Shown here one piece after another: positions 1 through 6,093 of a stretch of 11,630 nucleotides of DNA (positions are counted from its first letter, which is position 1; every line of letters begins with the position of its first letter). The translations under genes were made by a program, and so were the position numbers. The stretch is from Rhodospirillaceae bacterium (GTDB lineage Bacteria > Pseudomonadota > Alphaproteobacteria > Puniceispirillales > Puniceispirillaceae), in the NCBI GenBank assembly GCA_002721775.1, contig PBLM01000032.1:14568-26197 (forward strand). Reading direction: 5' to 3'. Under the pieces are notes generated by a model that saw nothing but the letters and a program-made list of their open reading frames with translations, did not search any database and was not told where the DNA came from.

Positions 1-870
1 GTTCTGGGTCAAAAAGGTAAAAACTGTGATGTGTTAGTCATGACAGCAACCCCTATACCACGCACGCTCGCTATGACTGCCTATGGTGATCTGACAGTGT
101 CTCGACTCGATGAAAAACCTGCGGGGCGGCACGATATTGAAACAGCGCTTATCAGTCAGGATCGGCTGGCAGATGTGACAGCTCGTCTGGCAACCGCAAT
201 TGCAAACGGACAGCGTGCTTACTGGATATGCCCTCTAGTTGAAGAAACAGACAAACTGGACGCCGCAGCTGCAGAAGACAGACACCGTGCTTTAACAGCT
301 GTGCTTCCGGATGCAAACCCCGTCTTGGCACATGGCAGAATGAAAACAGAGCAGCGTGAAGAGGCCATGTCCTCCTTCAAGGATGGCACAAGTAAACTGC
401 TTGTGGCCACCACTGTCATTGAAGTGGGGGTTGATGTACCTGAAGCCAGCATTATCATAATTGAACATGCAGAGCGATTTGGCTTAGCGCAGCTCCACCA
501 GCTCAGAGGCCGTGTGGGCAGAGGAGATAAACAGTCATCCTGTATACTTATGTATCAACCGCCCCTAAGTGAAACAGCCCGTTCACGTCTCAAGATTATG
601 CGACAGACAAATGATGGTTTTCTGATTGCTGAAGAAGATCTGCGCCTACGTGGCCCAGGTGAAGTTCTGGGGCAACGCCAGTCGGGACTTCCTGAATTTT
701 GTCTTGCTGATTTGGCTGCGCACAGTGATTTAATCGGCCTTGCCCATCAACAGGCTGAAAAGATCTTATTGTCCTCACAAGGTCTTGAACACCCTGAGAT
801 GGAAAAATATGTTCTGCTTCTCAGCTTGTTTGAGAGAGACAGTGCAGTGCAATTCTTGAATTCTGGTTAA
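1..870 (+). CDS. recG: ATP-dependent DNA helicase RecG, C-terminal part (5' end outside window)
   Basis: RecG is a superfamily 2 helicase that remodels stalled replication forks and branch-migrates Holliday junctions. The reading frame is open from base 1, so the gene is cut by the window edge; 289 residues are visible, roughly the last 40% of a protein usually near 690-700 aa. They cover the second helicase lobe and the C-terminal region. Visible motifs, in fragment numbering, are motif III TATPIPRT (about 15-22), HGRM (about 111-114), motif V ATTVIEVGVDVP (136-147) and motif VI QLRGRVGRG (167-175). These are followed by the RecG-type stretch DGFLIAEEDLRLRGPGE and GQRQSG (about 205-229), which matches the translocation (TRG) region specific to RecG and Mfd. 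The GTG at 31 is internal and not the start. The gene converges on the DUF502 gene with only 11 bp between stops, and I see no convincing terminator there. Identification is secure. Confidence 0.97.
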   Translation, partial: VLGQKGKNCDVLVMTATPIPRTLAMTAYGDLTVSRLDEKPAGRHDIETALISQDRLADVTARLATAIANGQRAYWICPLVEETDKLDAAAAEDRHRALTAVLPDANPVLAHGRMKTEQREEAMSSFKDGTSKLLVATTVIEVGVDVPEASIIIIEHAERFGLAQLHQLRGRVGRGDKQSSCILMYQPPLSETARSRLKIMRQTNDGFLIAEEDLRLRGPGEVLGQRQSGLPEFCLADLAAHSDLIGLAHQQAEKILLSSQGLEHPEMEKYVLLLSLFERDSAVQFLNSG

Positions 871-881
871 AACCAAACAGT

Positions 882-1655
882 TTATTTTTTTGCAGATTTT
901 CTTGTCTTTGCTGCTTTCGTATCTACTTTGACCTTTGTCCCTGTACGCGTGTTTTTCACAGTTTGTCTTCTGGATGTTTTGGCTTGTTTATAAGGCGGCG
1001 TGACAATCCCCCCAGACACAACCAGTTTGACTGCATCCTCAACACTCATATCCAAATAGGTGATATCCTTATTCGGACAGAACAACAAAAATCCAGAAGT
1101 TGGATTCGGCGTTGTTGGAATGAACACATTCACTGTCTGTTCGGACATCATGTCCTTGACTTCACCTTTTGTTGCCCCGGTTACAAACCCCAAAACCCAA
1201 AGGCCTTTTCGAGGATATTCAACCAGAACGACCTCACGGAAGGCATCAGATTGTGTTGACAGAACTGTCTCAAGAATTTGTTTTGAGGCGCCATAGATTG
1301 ACCGAACAACAGGCATCCGATTTAGAATACGTTCGCCAAGACCAATCAGCCAGCGGCCTAAAAAACCAGCAGCAATTGCACCAATGACTGTGATCACAAT
1401 CACGCCAATCAGCAAGCCCACACCAGGTATTTTTCCGATAATCGGCGCGTTAACAGAAATATATTCACGCAGCCCTGATGGCATCAGTGCTTCAACTTGC
1501 CCATCAATAATATCAATAAACAGCCAAGTGATATAAATGGTCAAAAGAACAGGTGCTGTAACCAGAAGTCCAGTAAAAAACCAGCTTCGCAACCTAGCTA
1601 TCAGCCCCTTTTGAACGGCCTGCGCAGGCTGAAACATATTTTCAGCATCACTCAT
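882..1655 (-). CDS. DUF502 family inner-membrane protein
   Basis: This 257-aa protein belongs to the DUF502 family, whose members are integral membrane proteins without a firmly assigned biochemical role. Two hydrophobic segments are visible (about residues 25-48 and 78-100). After them come family-typical motifs: RMPVVRSIYGASKQ (113-126), a YPRKGLWVLGFVTG stretch (147-160) and VFIPTTPNPTSGF (177-189). The last 35 residues (from about 223) form a Lys/Arg/Thr-rich, probably disordered basic tail ending KSAKK. The ATG at 1655 is supported by AAGGAA about 8 nt upstream. Linkage to recG is often seen in alphaproteobacteria, though here the two are convergent. The gene is divergent from mazG. The family call rests on motif recognition; any function in envelope or membrane homeostasis would be speculation. 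Confidence 0.92.
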   Translation of the reverse strand: MSDAENMFQPAQAVQKGLIARLRSWFFTGLLVTAPVLLTIYITWLFIDIIDGQVEALMPSGLREYISVNAPIIGKIPGVGLLIGVIVITVIGAIAAGFLGRWLIGLGERILNRMPVVRSIYGASKQILETVLSTQSDAFREVVLVEYPRKGLWVLGFVTGATKGEVKDMMSEQTVNVFIPTTPNPTSGFLLFCPNKDITYLDMSVEDAVKLVVSGGIVTPPYKQAKTSRRQTVKNTRTGTKVKVDTKAAKTRKSAKK

Positions 1656-1726
1656 AACTGTATTCCTTCATGTTCTTTTCGAAGCCAGATATTGACCTGA
1701 CATTCATAATATTGCAAGCAGTATGC

Positions 1727-2533
1727 ATGCAACAAGAACACAAACAGCTTGCCCGCCTTCTTGATATTATGGCCCGATTACGTGACCCAGAAACAGGTTG
1801 CCCTTGGGATGTAAAGCAGACTTTTGAAACTATTGCACCCTTTACGATAGAAGAAGCCTATGAGGTCAGCGAGGCCATTGCTTCAGGGGATCGAGATAAA
1901 ATATGTGATGAGCTTGGGGATTTGCTATTGCAAGTTGTTTTTCATGCACAGATGGCAACTGAAGAAGACAGTTTCACGTTTGAAGATGTCGCTGAGCAGG
2001 TCGGTGACAAGTTGGTGCGCCGTCACCCCCACGTGTTTGGCAATTTAACGACTACAGATGAACAGCTTGTCAAACAAAACTGGGAAGCGATTAAGAAGGC
2101 TGAGCGCGCAGATGAATCAAATGGTCAACCGGCAAGTATACTTGATGATATAACGAGCACACTCCCCGCAATGGTCAGAGCGGCTAAGTTGCAGAAACGG
2201 GCTGCGTCTGTTGGTTTTGACTGGCCTGATATTACAGCCGTGATGAAAAAAATGCATGAAGAACTTGATGAATTAGACCAGGTCTTGACAGACACTCCTC
2301 AGGATAAAGAGCGCCTGCTGGATGAAATTGGCGATATTTTATTTGTCGCCTCTAATCTCGCCCGAAAAGCCGGGCTTGATCCAGAAACAGCATTACTGGG
2401 CTGTAACCGGAAATTTGAACGCAGATTTCACTATATTGAAGAGCAGTTGTATAACCAGAATTGCCGTTTGGAAGACGCCAGCTTAACGAAAATGGAAGAC
2501 TTATGGAATGAGGCTAAAAAATTAGATTTTTGA
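1727..2533 (+). CDS. mazG: MazG nucleoside triphosphate pyrophosphohydrolase
   Basis: MazG hydrolyses (d)NTPs to NMP and pyrophosphate; it acts as a house-cleaning enzyme for non-canonical nucleotides and lowers (p)ppGpp effects in E. coli. The 268-aa product has the two tandem MazG domains expected of the long form (E. coli about 263 aa). Domain 1 carries GCPWD (24-28), EEAYE (42-46) and ELGD (62-65). Domain 2 carries EELDE (178-182) and EIGD (200-203), the acidic sets that bind Mg2+. RRHPHVFG (98-105) and KFERRF (229-234) are also family-typical. I chose the ATG at 1727 because homologues begin just before the RLRDPE segment. An in-frame ATG at 1670 would add 19 unalignable residues and leave only 14 bp to the divergent DUF502 start. 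The ribosome binding site before 1727 is weak. In many alphaproteobacteria mazG follows hfq-hflX on the same strand; here it is inverted relative to hfq. Confidence 0.95.
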   Translation: MQQEHKQLARLLDIMARLRDPETGCPWDVKQTFETIAPFTIEEAYEVSEAIASGDRDKICDELGDLLLQVVFHAQMATEEDSFTFEDVAEQVGDKLVRRHPHVFGNLTTTDEQLVKQNWEAIKKAERADESNGQPASILDDITSTLPAMVRAAKLQKRAASVGFDWPDITAVMKKMHEELDELDQVLTDTPQDKERLLDEIGDILFVASNLARKAGLDPETALLGCNRKFERRFHYIEEQLYNQNCRLEDASLTKMEDLWNEAKKLDF

Positions 2534-2560
2534 ATTAATTAAACACTTTTTTTATGTTAT

Positions 2561-3397
2561 TTATAACCATACAAAATCCACTATCTCCTGCCATTTTTCC
2601 TTCGTGCTTGCTGCCAAAAGAACGCCCTTTGCCCGCCAATGAAAGGGAGTTCCATCAGGGGCCAGCTGAACATTATAGCCAAGCTCTCGGCAGGTCAGTT
2701 CAACCGGCACGCTATCCCAAGGCGTGAGCTTACTGTGCATCAAATAATCTGACCGACCAAGCGCAATGTAAAAAGCGTCAATGCCTGCTGAACCCAGATG
2801 GAACCTCCCATTTAAGTCTCTTAACTTTTTCCTAACCTGCTCTCTAATCGACAAATCAAAGCCCATTGCGTTCAAAGTTCCTTGAAGAAGCGGTAATTCC
2901 TTTTCACGATGGCGCGGCTTGCAGGCCAAAATGTTCCCTGTTGGCAGATAATGCTGCACACCCTCATTCCTAGTAGCAACAACAGCATCACCAATTAAAG
3001 GTCTGTAAATCCAGCTTCGAAGTGCCTGGCCCTGTTTAATGAGACTGACCATGCAACAAAAATGCTTAGAACCGGCAACAAAATTTCTTGTGCCGTCTAT
3101 CGGGTCCACTGTCCATGTATAATCAGTATTTAATTCGGATATGTCGCACCGGCCTTCAGCAACGCTTTCCTCTCCAATACAACTTGAGCCAGGCAACATC
3201 TTCAACAATTTTGGGGTAATATCTGCCTCTGCCTCTTGATCAGCGACAGTAACAAAATCAGTTGCGGATGTTTTTGTTGAAATATCAGTATCTGAAAGTC
3301 GTTTATAGCGCGGCAGAATTATCTGCTCTGATGCCTGTTTCAAAACCAAGAGAACTGCTTTATCAGATACAATCGCTCTTGTATCAGCTGTTCTCAT
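2561..3397 (-). CDS. Inositol monophosphatase family (Mg2+-dependent sugar/polyol phosphatase)
   Basis: This 278-aa protein belongs to the metal-dependent, lithium-sensitive phosphatase superfamily (IMPase/SuhB/CysQ/HisN type). The key metal ligands are all present. GEES lies at 75-78, the signature [12 protein letters not shown] at 95-106 supplies D98 and D101, and the late WDS motif at 227-229 supplies D228. An upstream TDFVTVAD segment (46-53) matches the usual region before the first helix. Substrate cannot be read from the sequence: inositol-1-phosphate, histidinol phosphate, PAP or a nucleotide sugar phosphate are all possible, so I give no symbol. The ATG at 3397 lies inside the end of hfq, so the two genes overlap by 14 nt in different frames and are probably translated from one message. 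It occupies the place where hflX commonly follows hfq. It converges on mazG with a 27-bp AT-rich gap. Confidence 0.88.
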   Translation of the reverse strand: MRTADTRAIVSDKAVLLVLKQASEQIILPRYKRLSDTDISTKTSATDFVTVADQEAEADITPKLLKMLPGSSCIGEESVAEGRCDISELNTDYTWTVDPIDGTRNFVAGSKHFCCMVSLIKQGQALRSWIYRPLIGDAVVATRNEGVQHYLPTGNILACKPRHREKELPLLQGTLNAMGFDLSIREQVRKKLRDLNGRFHLGSAGIDAFYIALGRSDYLMHSKLTPWDSVPVELTCRELGYNVQLAPDGTPFHWRAKGVLLAASTKEKWQEIVDFVWL

Positions 3398-3626
3398 CGC
3401 TTTCTATATCCTGCATGTTTAGGGGTGTAGAGGGCATTATTGTTGAGACAGCATGTTTATAAATCAATTGAATGTGACCATCACGCTTCAGCAACATAGA
3501 ATAATTATCAAACCAGGTAATCATGCCCTGCAATTTCACACCATTCACCAGAAAAATGGTAACAGCCACGTGCTGCTTTCTGACTTGATTGAGAAATACA
3601 TCTTGAAGATTCTGTGATTTTTCCAT
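3384..3626 (-). CDS. hfq: RNA chaperone Hfq
   Basis: Hfq forms a hexameric Sm-like ring that pairs small RNAs with mRNAs and affects mRNA stability. The 80-aa product has the N-terminal QNLQD (5-9, including Q8 and D9 of the proximal RNA site), the Sm1 stretch [11 protein letters not shown] (24-34) and the Sm2 signature YKHAVST (56-62). F39-D40-N41-Y42 matches the E. coli FDQF segment with Tyr for Phe42. The rim patch reads R16-K17-Q18-H19, less basic than E. coli RRER, and Ala21 stands where Pro is usual. The short C-terminus ends in an acidic tip (DIESDENS), recalling the acidic tip that competes with RNA in E. coli Hfq. The ATG at 3626 is preceded by AAGGG at 7-nt spacing. A hairpin in the leader takes in part of that site. 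hfq follows the aminotransferase after 54 bp and overlaps the phosphatase gene. Confidence 0.97.
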   Translation of the reverse strand: MEKSQNLQDVFLNQVRKQHVAVTIFLVNGVKLQGMITWFDNYSMLLKRDGHIQLIYKHAVSTIMPSTPLNMQDIESDENS

Positions 3627-3635
3627 CTAAACGCC

Positions 3636-3653
3636 CTTAATGCCCTCATTAAG
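3636..3653 (-). promoter_or_regulatory. Hairpin in hfq leader overlapping the ribosome binding site
   Basis: The leader contains a perfect 7-bp inverted repeat. In the mRNA sense it reads CTTAATG, loop AGGG, CATTAAG. The last three bases of the 3' arm (AAG) are the first three of the AAGGG Shine-Dalgarno of hfq, whose ATG lies 9 nt past the hairpin. The AGGG loop resembles a second, decoy Shine-Dalgarno. The inverted repeat is seen directly; a role in controlling hfq translation is inferred. It is not followed by a T-run, so it does not look like a terminator. Confidence 0.5.
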
Positions 3654-3680
3654 ACTGACACCGAACCTTTGACGGCTTAA

Positions 3681-4532
3681 TCAGCTACAAGTCTGTACAT
3701 GACTAATATAGTCAGCCTTTAAGGCAGAAGCAATGAGGCCCACCTTCCCCTCATCAATCTTTTTGCCATCTATCTGTGTAAGAGCGGTAACCATAGATGT
3801 GGCACTCGTAACAAAGACCTCTTTTGCCTGCATCATTTCATCAACAGAAAAGGCCCGTTCAACAATTTCCAACTGGCGTTCACCAGCGATACGCTGGATG
3901 GACTGGCGGGTTATGCCATTCAAAATATCTTCATCTGGCTGGCGTGTAATCAGCTGATCCTCGTTGTTCAAAATCCATACATTTGAAGATGATCCCTCAG
4001 ATACTGAGCCATCGGGCATAACCATTATAGCTTCGTAAGCACCCTTTTCTGCCGCTGCCTGCTTTGCCAGACAATTCGGTAGTAATTGTATTGTTTTAAT
4101 ATCTCGTCTGTTCCAACGTTGATCTGGAACTGTGATTGCCGATTTTCCAGCAAGCTGGCGGCCAGTGTCCACAGACACATGTTTCACTGTCATAACAAGG
4201 CTTGCCGGGCTGTGTTTGGGAAATGCGTGATCCCGCCTTGCAACACCGCGTGTAATCTGAATATAGATAATTCCTGTTTTCAATCGATTAAGACGTATCA
4301 GCCGTGCCATAATCTGACGAAGCGCCCCATCAGATACAGGGCTTTTCATCTCTAATTTATGGAGCGACCTACTTAGTCTTTTGAGATGCCCGTCACAATC
4401 TGCCATCTTGCCATTTATCAGCAAAACAACTTCGTAGACACCGTCGCCAAATTGATAGCCTCTGTCCTCAACATGCACTGCTGCATCGCGATGTGGGACA
4501 TAGCTTCCATTGACATAAATAAATCGTGACAT
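3681..4532 (-). CDS. dat: D-amino acid aminotransferase (PLP class IV; D-alanine transaminase type)
   Basis: This 283-aa protein is a fold-type IV pyridoxal-phosphate aminotransferase. DAAT-type enzymes interconvert D-alanine and D-glutamate with their keto acids, supplying peptidoglycan precursors or degrading D-amino acids. The start VNGSYVPHRDAAVHVEDRG and FGDGVYE (28-34) are typical of the family. The catalytic lysine is K146 in DIKTIQLLPN, followed by LAKQAA and GAYEAIMV. SEGSSSNVW (178-186) includes E179, which contacts the PLP ring nitrogen. An R-x-H pair (R100, H102) matches the substrate-carboxylate-binding pair of Bacillus D-amino acid aminotransferase and argues against IlvE or PabC, although class IV specificity is hard to assign from sequence. 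The start at 4532 has AAGGAA 5 nt upstream. It lies 13 bp after trkA, so co-transcription is likely. A gene of this type between trkA and hfq is familiar in alphaproteobacteria. Confidence 0.85.
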   Translation of the reverse strand: MSRFIYVNGSYVPHRDAAVHVEDRGYQFGDGVYEVVLLINGKMADCDGHLKRLSRSLHKLEMKSPVSDGALRQIMARLIRLNRLKTGIIYIQITRGVARRDHAFPKHSPASLVMTVKHVSVDTGRQLAGKSAITVPDQRWNRRDIKTIQLLPNCLAKQAAAEKGAYEAIMVMPDGSVSEGSSSNVWILNNEDQLITRQPDEDILNGITRQSIQRIAGERQLEIVERAFSVDEMMQAKEVFVTSATSMVTALTQIDGKKIDEGKVGLIASALKADYISHVQTCS

Positions 4533-4545
4533 AATGTTTCCTTAG

Positions 4546-5925
4546 TTAAAATTCCGAACCAGAATCAGAAAGAATAGCCTCAGCACGTGCAGCTTTGCCC
4601 TGTGCAGCAAACAAAACTAAATGGTCGCCAGCTTCGACCACAGTATCCCCTCTTGCAGGGATCACCTTATCAAGACGAAGAATTGCCCCAATGGCAACCC
4701 CTTTGGGTATTCGCGCTTTCCTCAAAGGCATGCCAACAAGTGGTGATGTGGGCAGAGCTTCTGCTTCTAAAACCTCACCTAGCTCTTCAACGACAGAATG
4801 CACATCCAAAATACGCCCACGTCTGACATGTTCAAGAATCGATGACACAGTAATCATGGGCGGGCTAATAACCGCATCAACACCGAGTGCACTAATTAAC
4901 GGCACAAATTGAGGCATATTCACCAGAGCAACTGTATGACGCGCTCCCATTCTTTTTGCCAGCAAGGCCGATAGAATATTAACCTCGTCATCGTTAGAAA
5001 CCGCCACAAAAGTATCTGTTCCCCCCACGCCAGCTTCGGTCAAGATATCAGCTTCCAATGAGTTCCCACAAGTAACAGCCGTTTGTTGTAGTTTTTCTGC
5101 TATCAAGCGGGCCTGACCTCTATCCTTCTCAATTACATGGCATACTGTATTGCTTGAGTTTGCCTCGATATCCTGCGCCAGCAAACTGCCAATATTGCCG
5201 CCACCCGCAATTACAACTGAATGCGCTTCTTTTTCGGTATGACCAAAGCTTGCCATCGCTCTTTCTGTATGTTCAGCATCACAGACAAAATAAACTCGGT
5301 CTTCAGGTTGCATCATATCTGTACCATCTCTAGGCACAATAACTTCATTCCCCCTGATGATAGCAATAATCGTCATCGACAGACCAGGAAACAAACTTGT
5401 AAGATGTCGAATTGGAGTTGCCAAAATTGGACAGTTTTCGCGGCATAAGACACCAATGAGCCTAATTTTTCCCCTTACCATATCTTTCACATCAAACGCA
5501 CCGGGCAGTTGTAACTGGCGCGCAGCAGCAGCAGATACCTCAACTTCGGGAGAAATTATATGGTCAATTGGCATATGTTCAGGCCCATACAAAGACTCGA
5601 CGTCAGGGTCTAGGTAAGCGCGTGACCTGATCCGTGCAATCCTAATTGGGGTTTGAAAAATTGTGTAGGCAACTTGGCAGGCCGCCATATTGATCTCATC
5701 AGATTCTGTCACTGCAATTAAAAGCTTCGCATCCGCCATGCCTGCTTGTGCGAGCATATCCGGATGCGAAGCGACACCTGTTACAGCACCCACATCAGCA
5801 ACTTCGATGATGCGTTGAATTTTATCAGGATCAGAGTCAATCACTGTAACGTCATTCTGCTCTGCAGCTAAGTGGCGCGCAATCGCAGTACCGACAATCC
5901 CTGCCCCACAAATTACAATTTTCAT
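4546..5925 (-). CDS. trkA: Trk potassium uptake system regulatory subunit TrkA
   Basis: TrkA is the cytoplasmic NAD(H)-binding gating subunit of the TrkH/TrkG potassium channel. The 459-aa product has the full duplicated RCK architecture (E. coli 458 aa). RCK-N 1 begins MKIVICGAGIVG, with the dinucleotide-binding glycines at 7-12 and the acidic end of beta-2 at D30. TrkA-C 1 covers about 135-225. RCK-N 2 has VVIAGGGNIG (237-246) with E266 as the second acidic residue, and TrkA-C 2 covers about 370-455. No trkH/trkG partner is visible in the window. The ATG at 5925 has a GAGAG Shine-Dalgarno 5 nt upstream. A sigma70-like promoter sits in the 168-bp gap after ntrX, so trkA may head a separate transcript with the aminotransferase, hfq and the phosphatase. 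The ntrX-trkA adjacency is a standard alphaproteobacterial linkage. Confidence 0.96.
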   Translation of the reverse strand: MKIVICGAGIVGTAIARHLAAEQNDVTVIDSDPDKIQRIIEVADVGAVTGVASHPDMLAQAGMADAKLLIAVTESDEINMAACQVAYTIFQTPIRIARIRSRAYLDPDVESLYGPEHMPIDHIISPEVEVSAAAARQLQLPGAFDVKDMVRGKIRLIGVLCRENCPILATPIRHLTSLFPGLSMTIIAIIRGNEVIVPRDGTDMMQPEDRVYFVCDAEHTERAMASFGHTEKEAHSVVIAGGGNIGSLLAQDIEANSSNTVCHVIEKDRGQARLIAEKLQQTAVTCGNSLEADILTEAGVGGTDTFVAVSNDDEVNILSALLAKRMGARHTVALVNMPQFVPLISALGVDAVISPPMITVSSILEHVRRGRILDVHSVVEELGEVLEAEALPTSPLVGMPLRKARIPKGVAIGAILRLDKVIPARGDTVVEAGDHLVLFAAQGKAARAEAILSDSGSEF

Positions 5926-5962
5926 GAAGTCTCTCTTTTCAGCCTGTCATGTTTTCAAGATA

Positions 5963-5991
5963 ATTATAACAGCAAGGTATTTGGCTGGAAA
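5963..5991 (-). promoter_or_regulatory. Predicted sigma70-type promoter for trkA-dat-hfq-phosphatase
   Basis: On the minus strand a perfect -10 hexamer TATAAT (5963-5968) is preceded, at exactly 17 bp, by TTTCCA (5986-5991), a 4/6 match to TTGACA. Transcription would begin near 5956, giving a leader of about 30 nt before the trkA ATG. This is the best promoter-like sequence I found in the window. It fits the 168-bp gap separating trkA from ntrX, but it is a prediction only. Confidence 0.5.
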
Positions 5992-6009
5992 ACTCCATAC
6001 TTCTCCTCG

Positions 6010-6023
6010 CTTAATTAATTAAG
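6010..6023. repeat. Perfect 14-bp AT-rich palindrome upstream of trkA promoter
   Basis: CTTAATTAATTAAG reads identically on both strands and lies about 18 bp upstream of the predicted trkA -35 element. It could be an operator for a dimeric regulator or an upstream activating site. It is entirely AT apart from the end bases, so chance occurrence in AT-rich spacer DNA is possible. Only the palindrome is directly seen. Confidence 0.35.
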
Positions 6024-6070
6024 TTTAACCTGACCTGATTTACCCACACTCTATTCATTTTCAATCCCAG

Positions 6071-6088
6071 GGCAAACCAAATTTTGCC
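6071..6088 (-). repeat. Inverted repeat just after ntrX stop
   Basis: GGCAAA and TTTGCC form a perfect 6-bp stem with a 6-nt loop, starting 5 nt after the ntrX stop codon in the transcript sense. There is no T-tract behind it, so it is not a standard intrinsic terminator. It may be a 3'-end stabilising or weak pausing structure for the ntr transcript, or it may be chance. Confidence 0.3.
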
Positions 6089-6093
6089 AAACA

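Noticed and set aside
861..891. Possible intrinsic terminator at the recG end (TGGT/ACCA repeat followed by a T-run)
   Set aside because: The stem is only 4-5 bp, overlaps the stop codon, and about 9 bases separate it from the T-run; too weak to call.
1670..1726. N-terminal extension of MazG from an in-frame ATG at 1670
   Set aside because: The 19 extra residues do not resemble MazG, there is no ribosome binding site before 1670, and the extension would leave only 14 bp to the divergent DUF502 start.
1680..1726. mazG promoter from TTGACC (1692-1697) and CATAAT (1705-1710)
   Set aside because: The spacer would be 7 bp, far from the 16-18 bp required, and no alternative pairing is convincing.
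2510..2560. Possible bidirectional terminator between mazG and the phosphatase (AAAAAT/ATTTTT repeat and T-run)
   Set aside because: The stem is made only of A-T pairs inside the mazG 3' end; in AT-rich DNA this is not distinguishable from chance.
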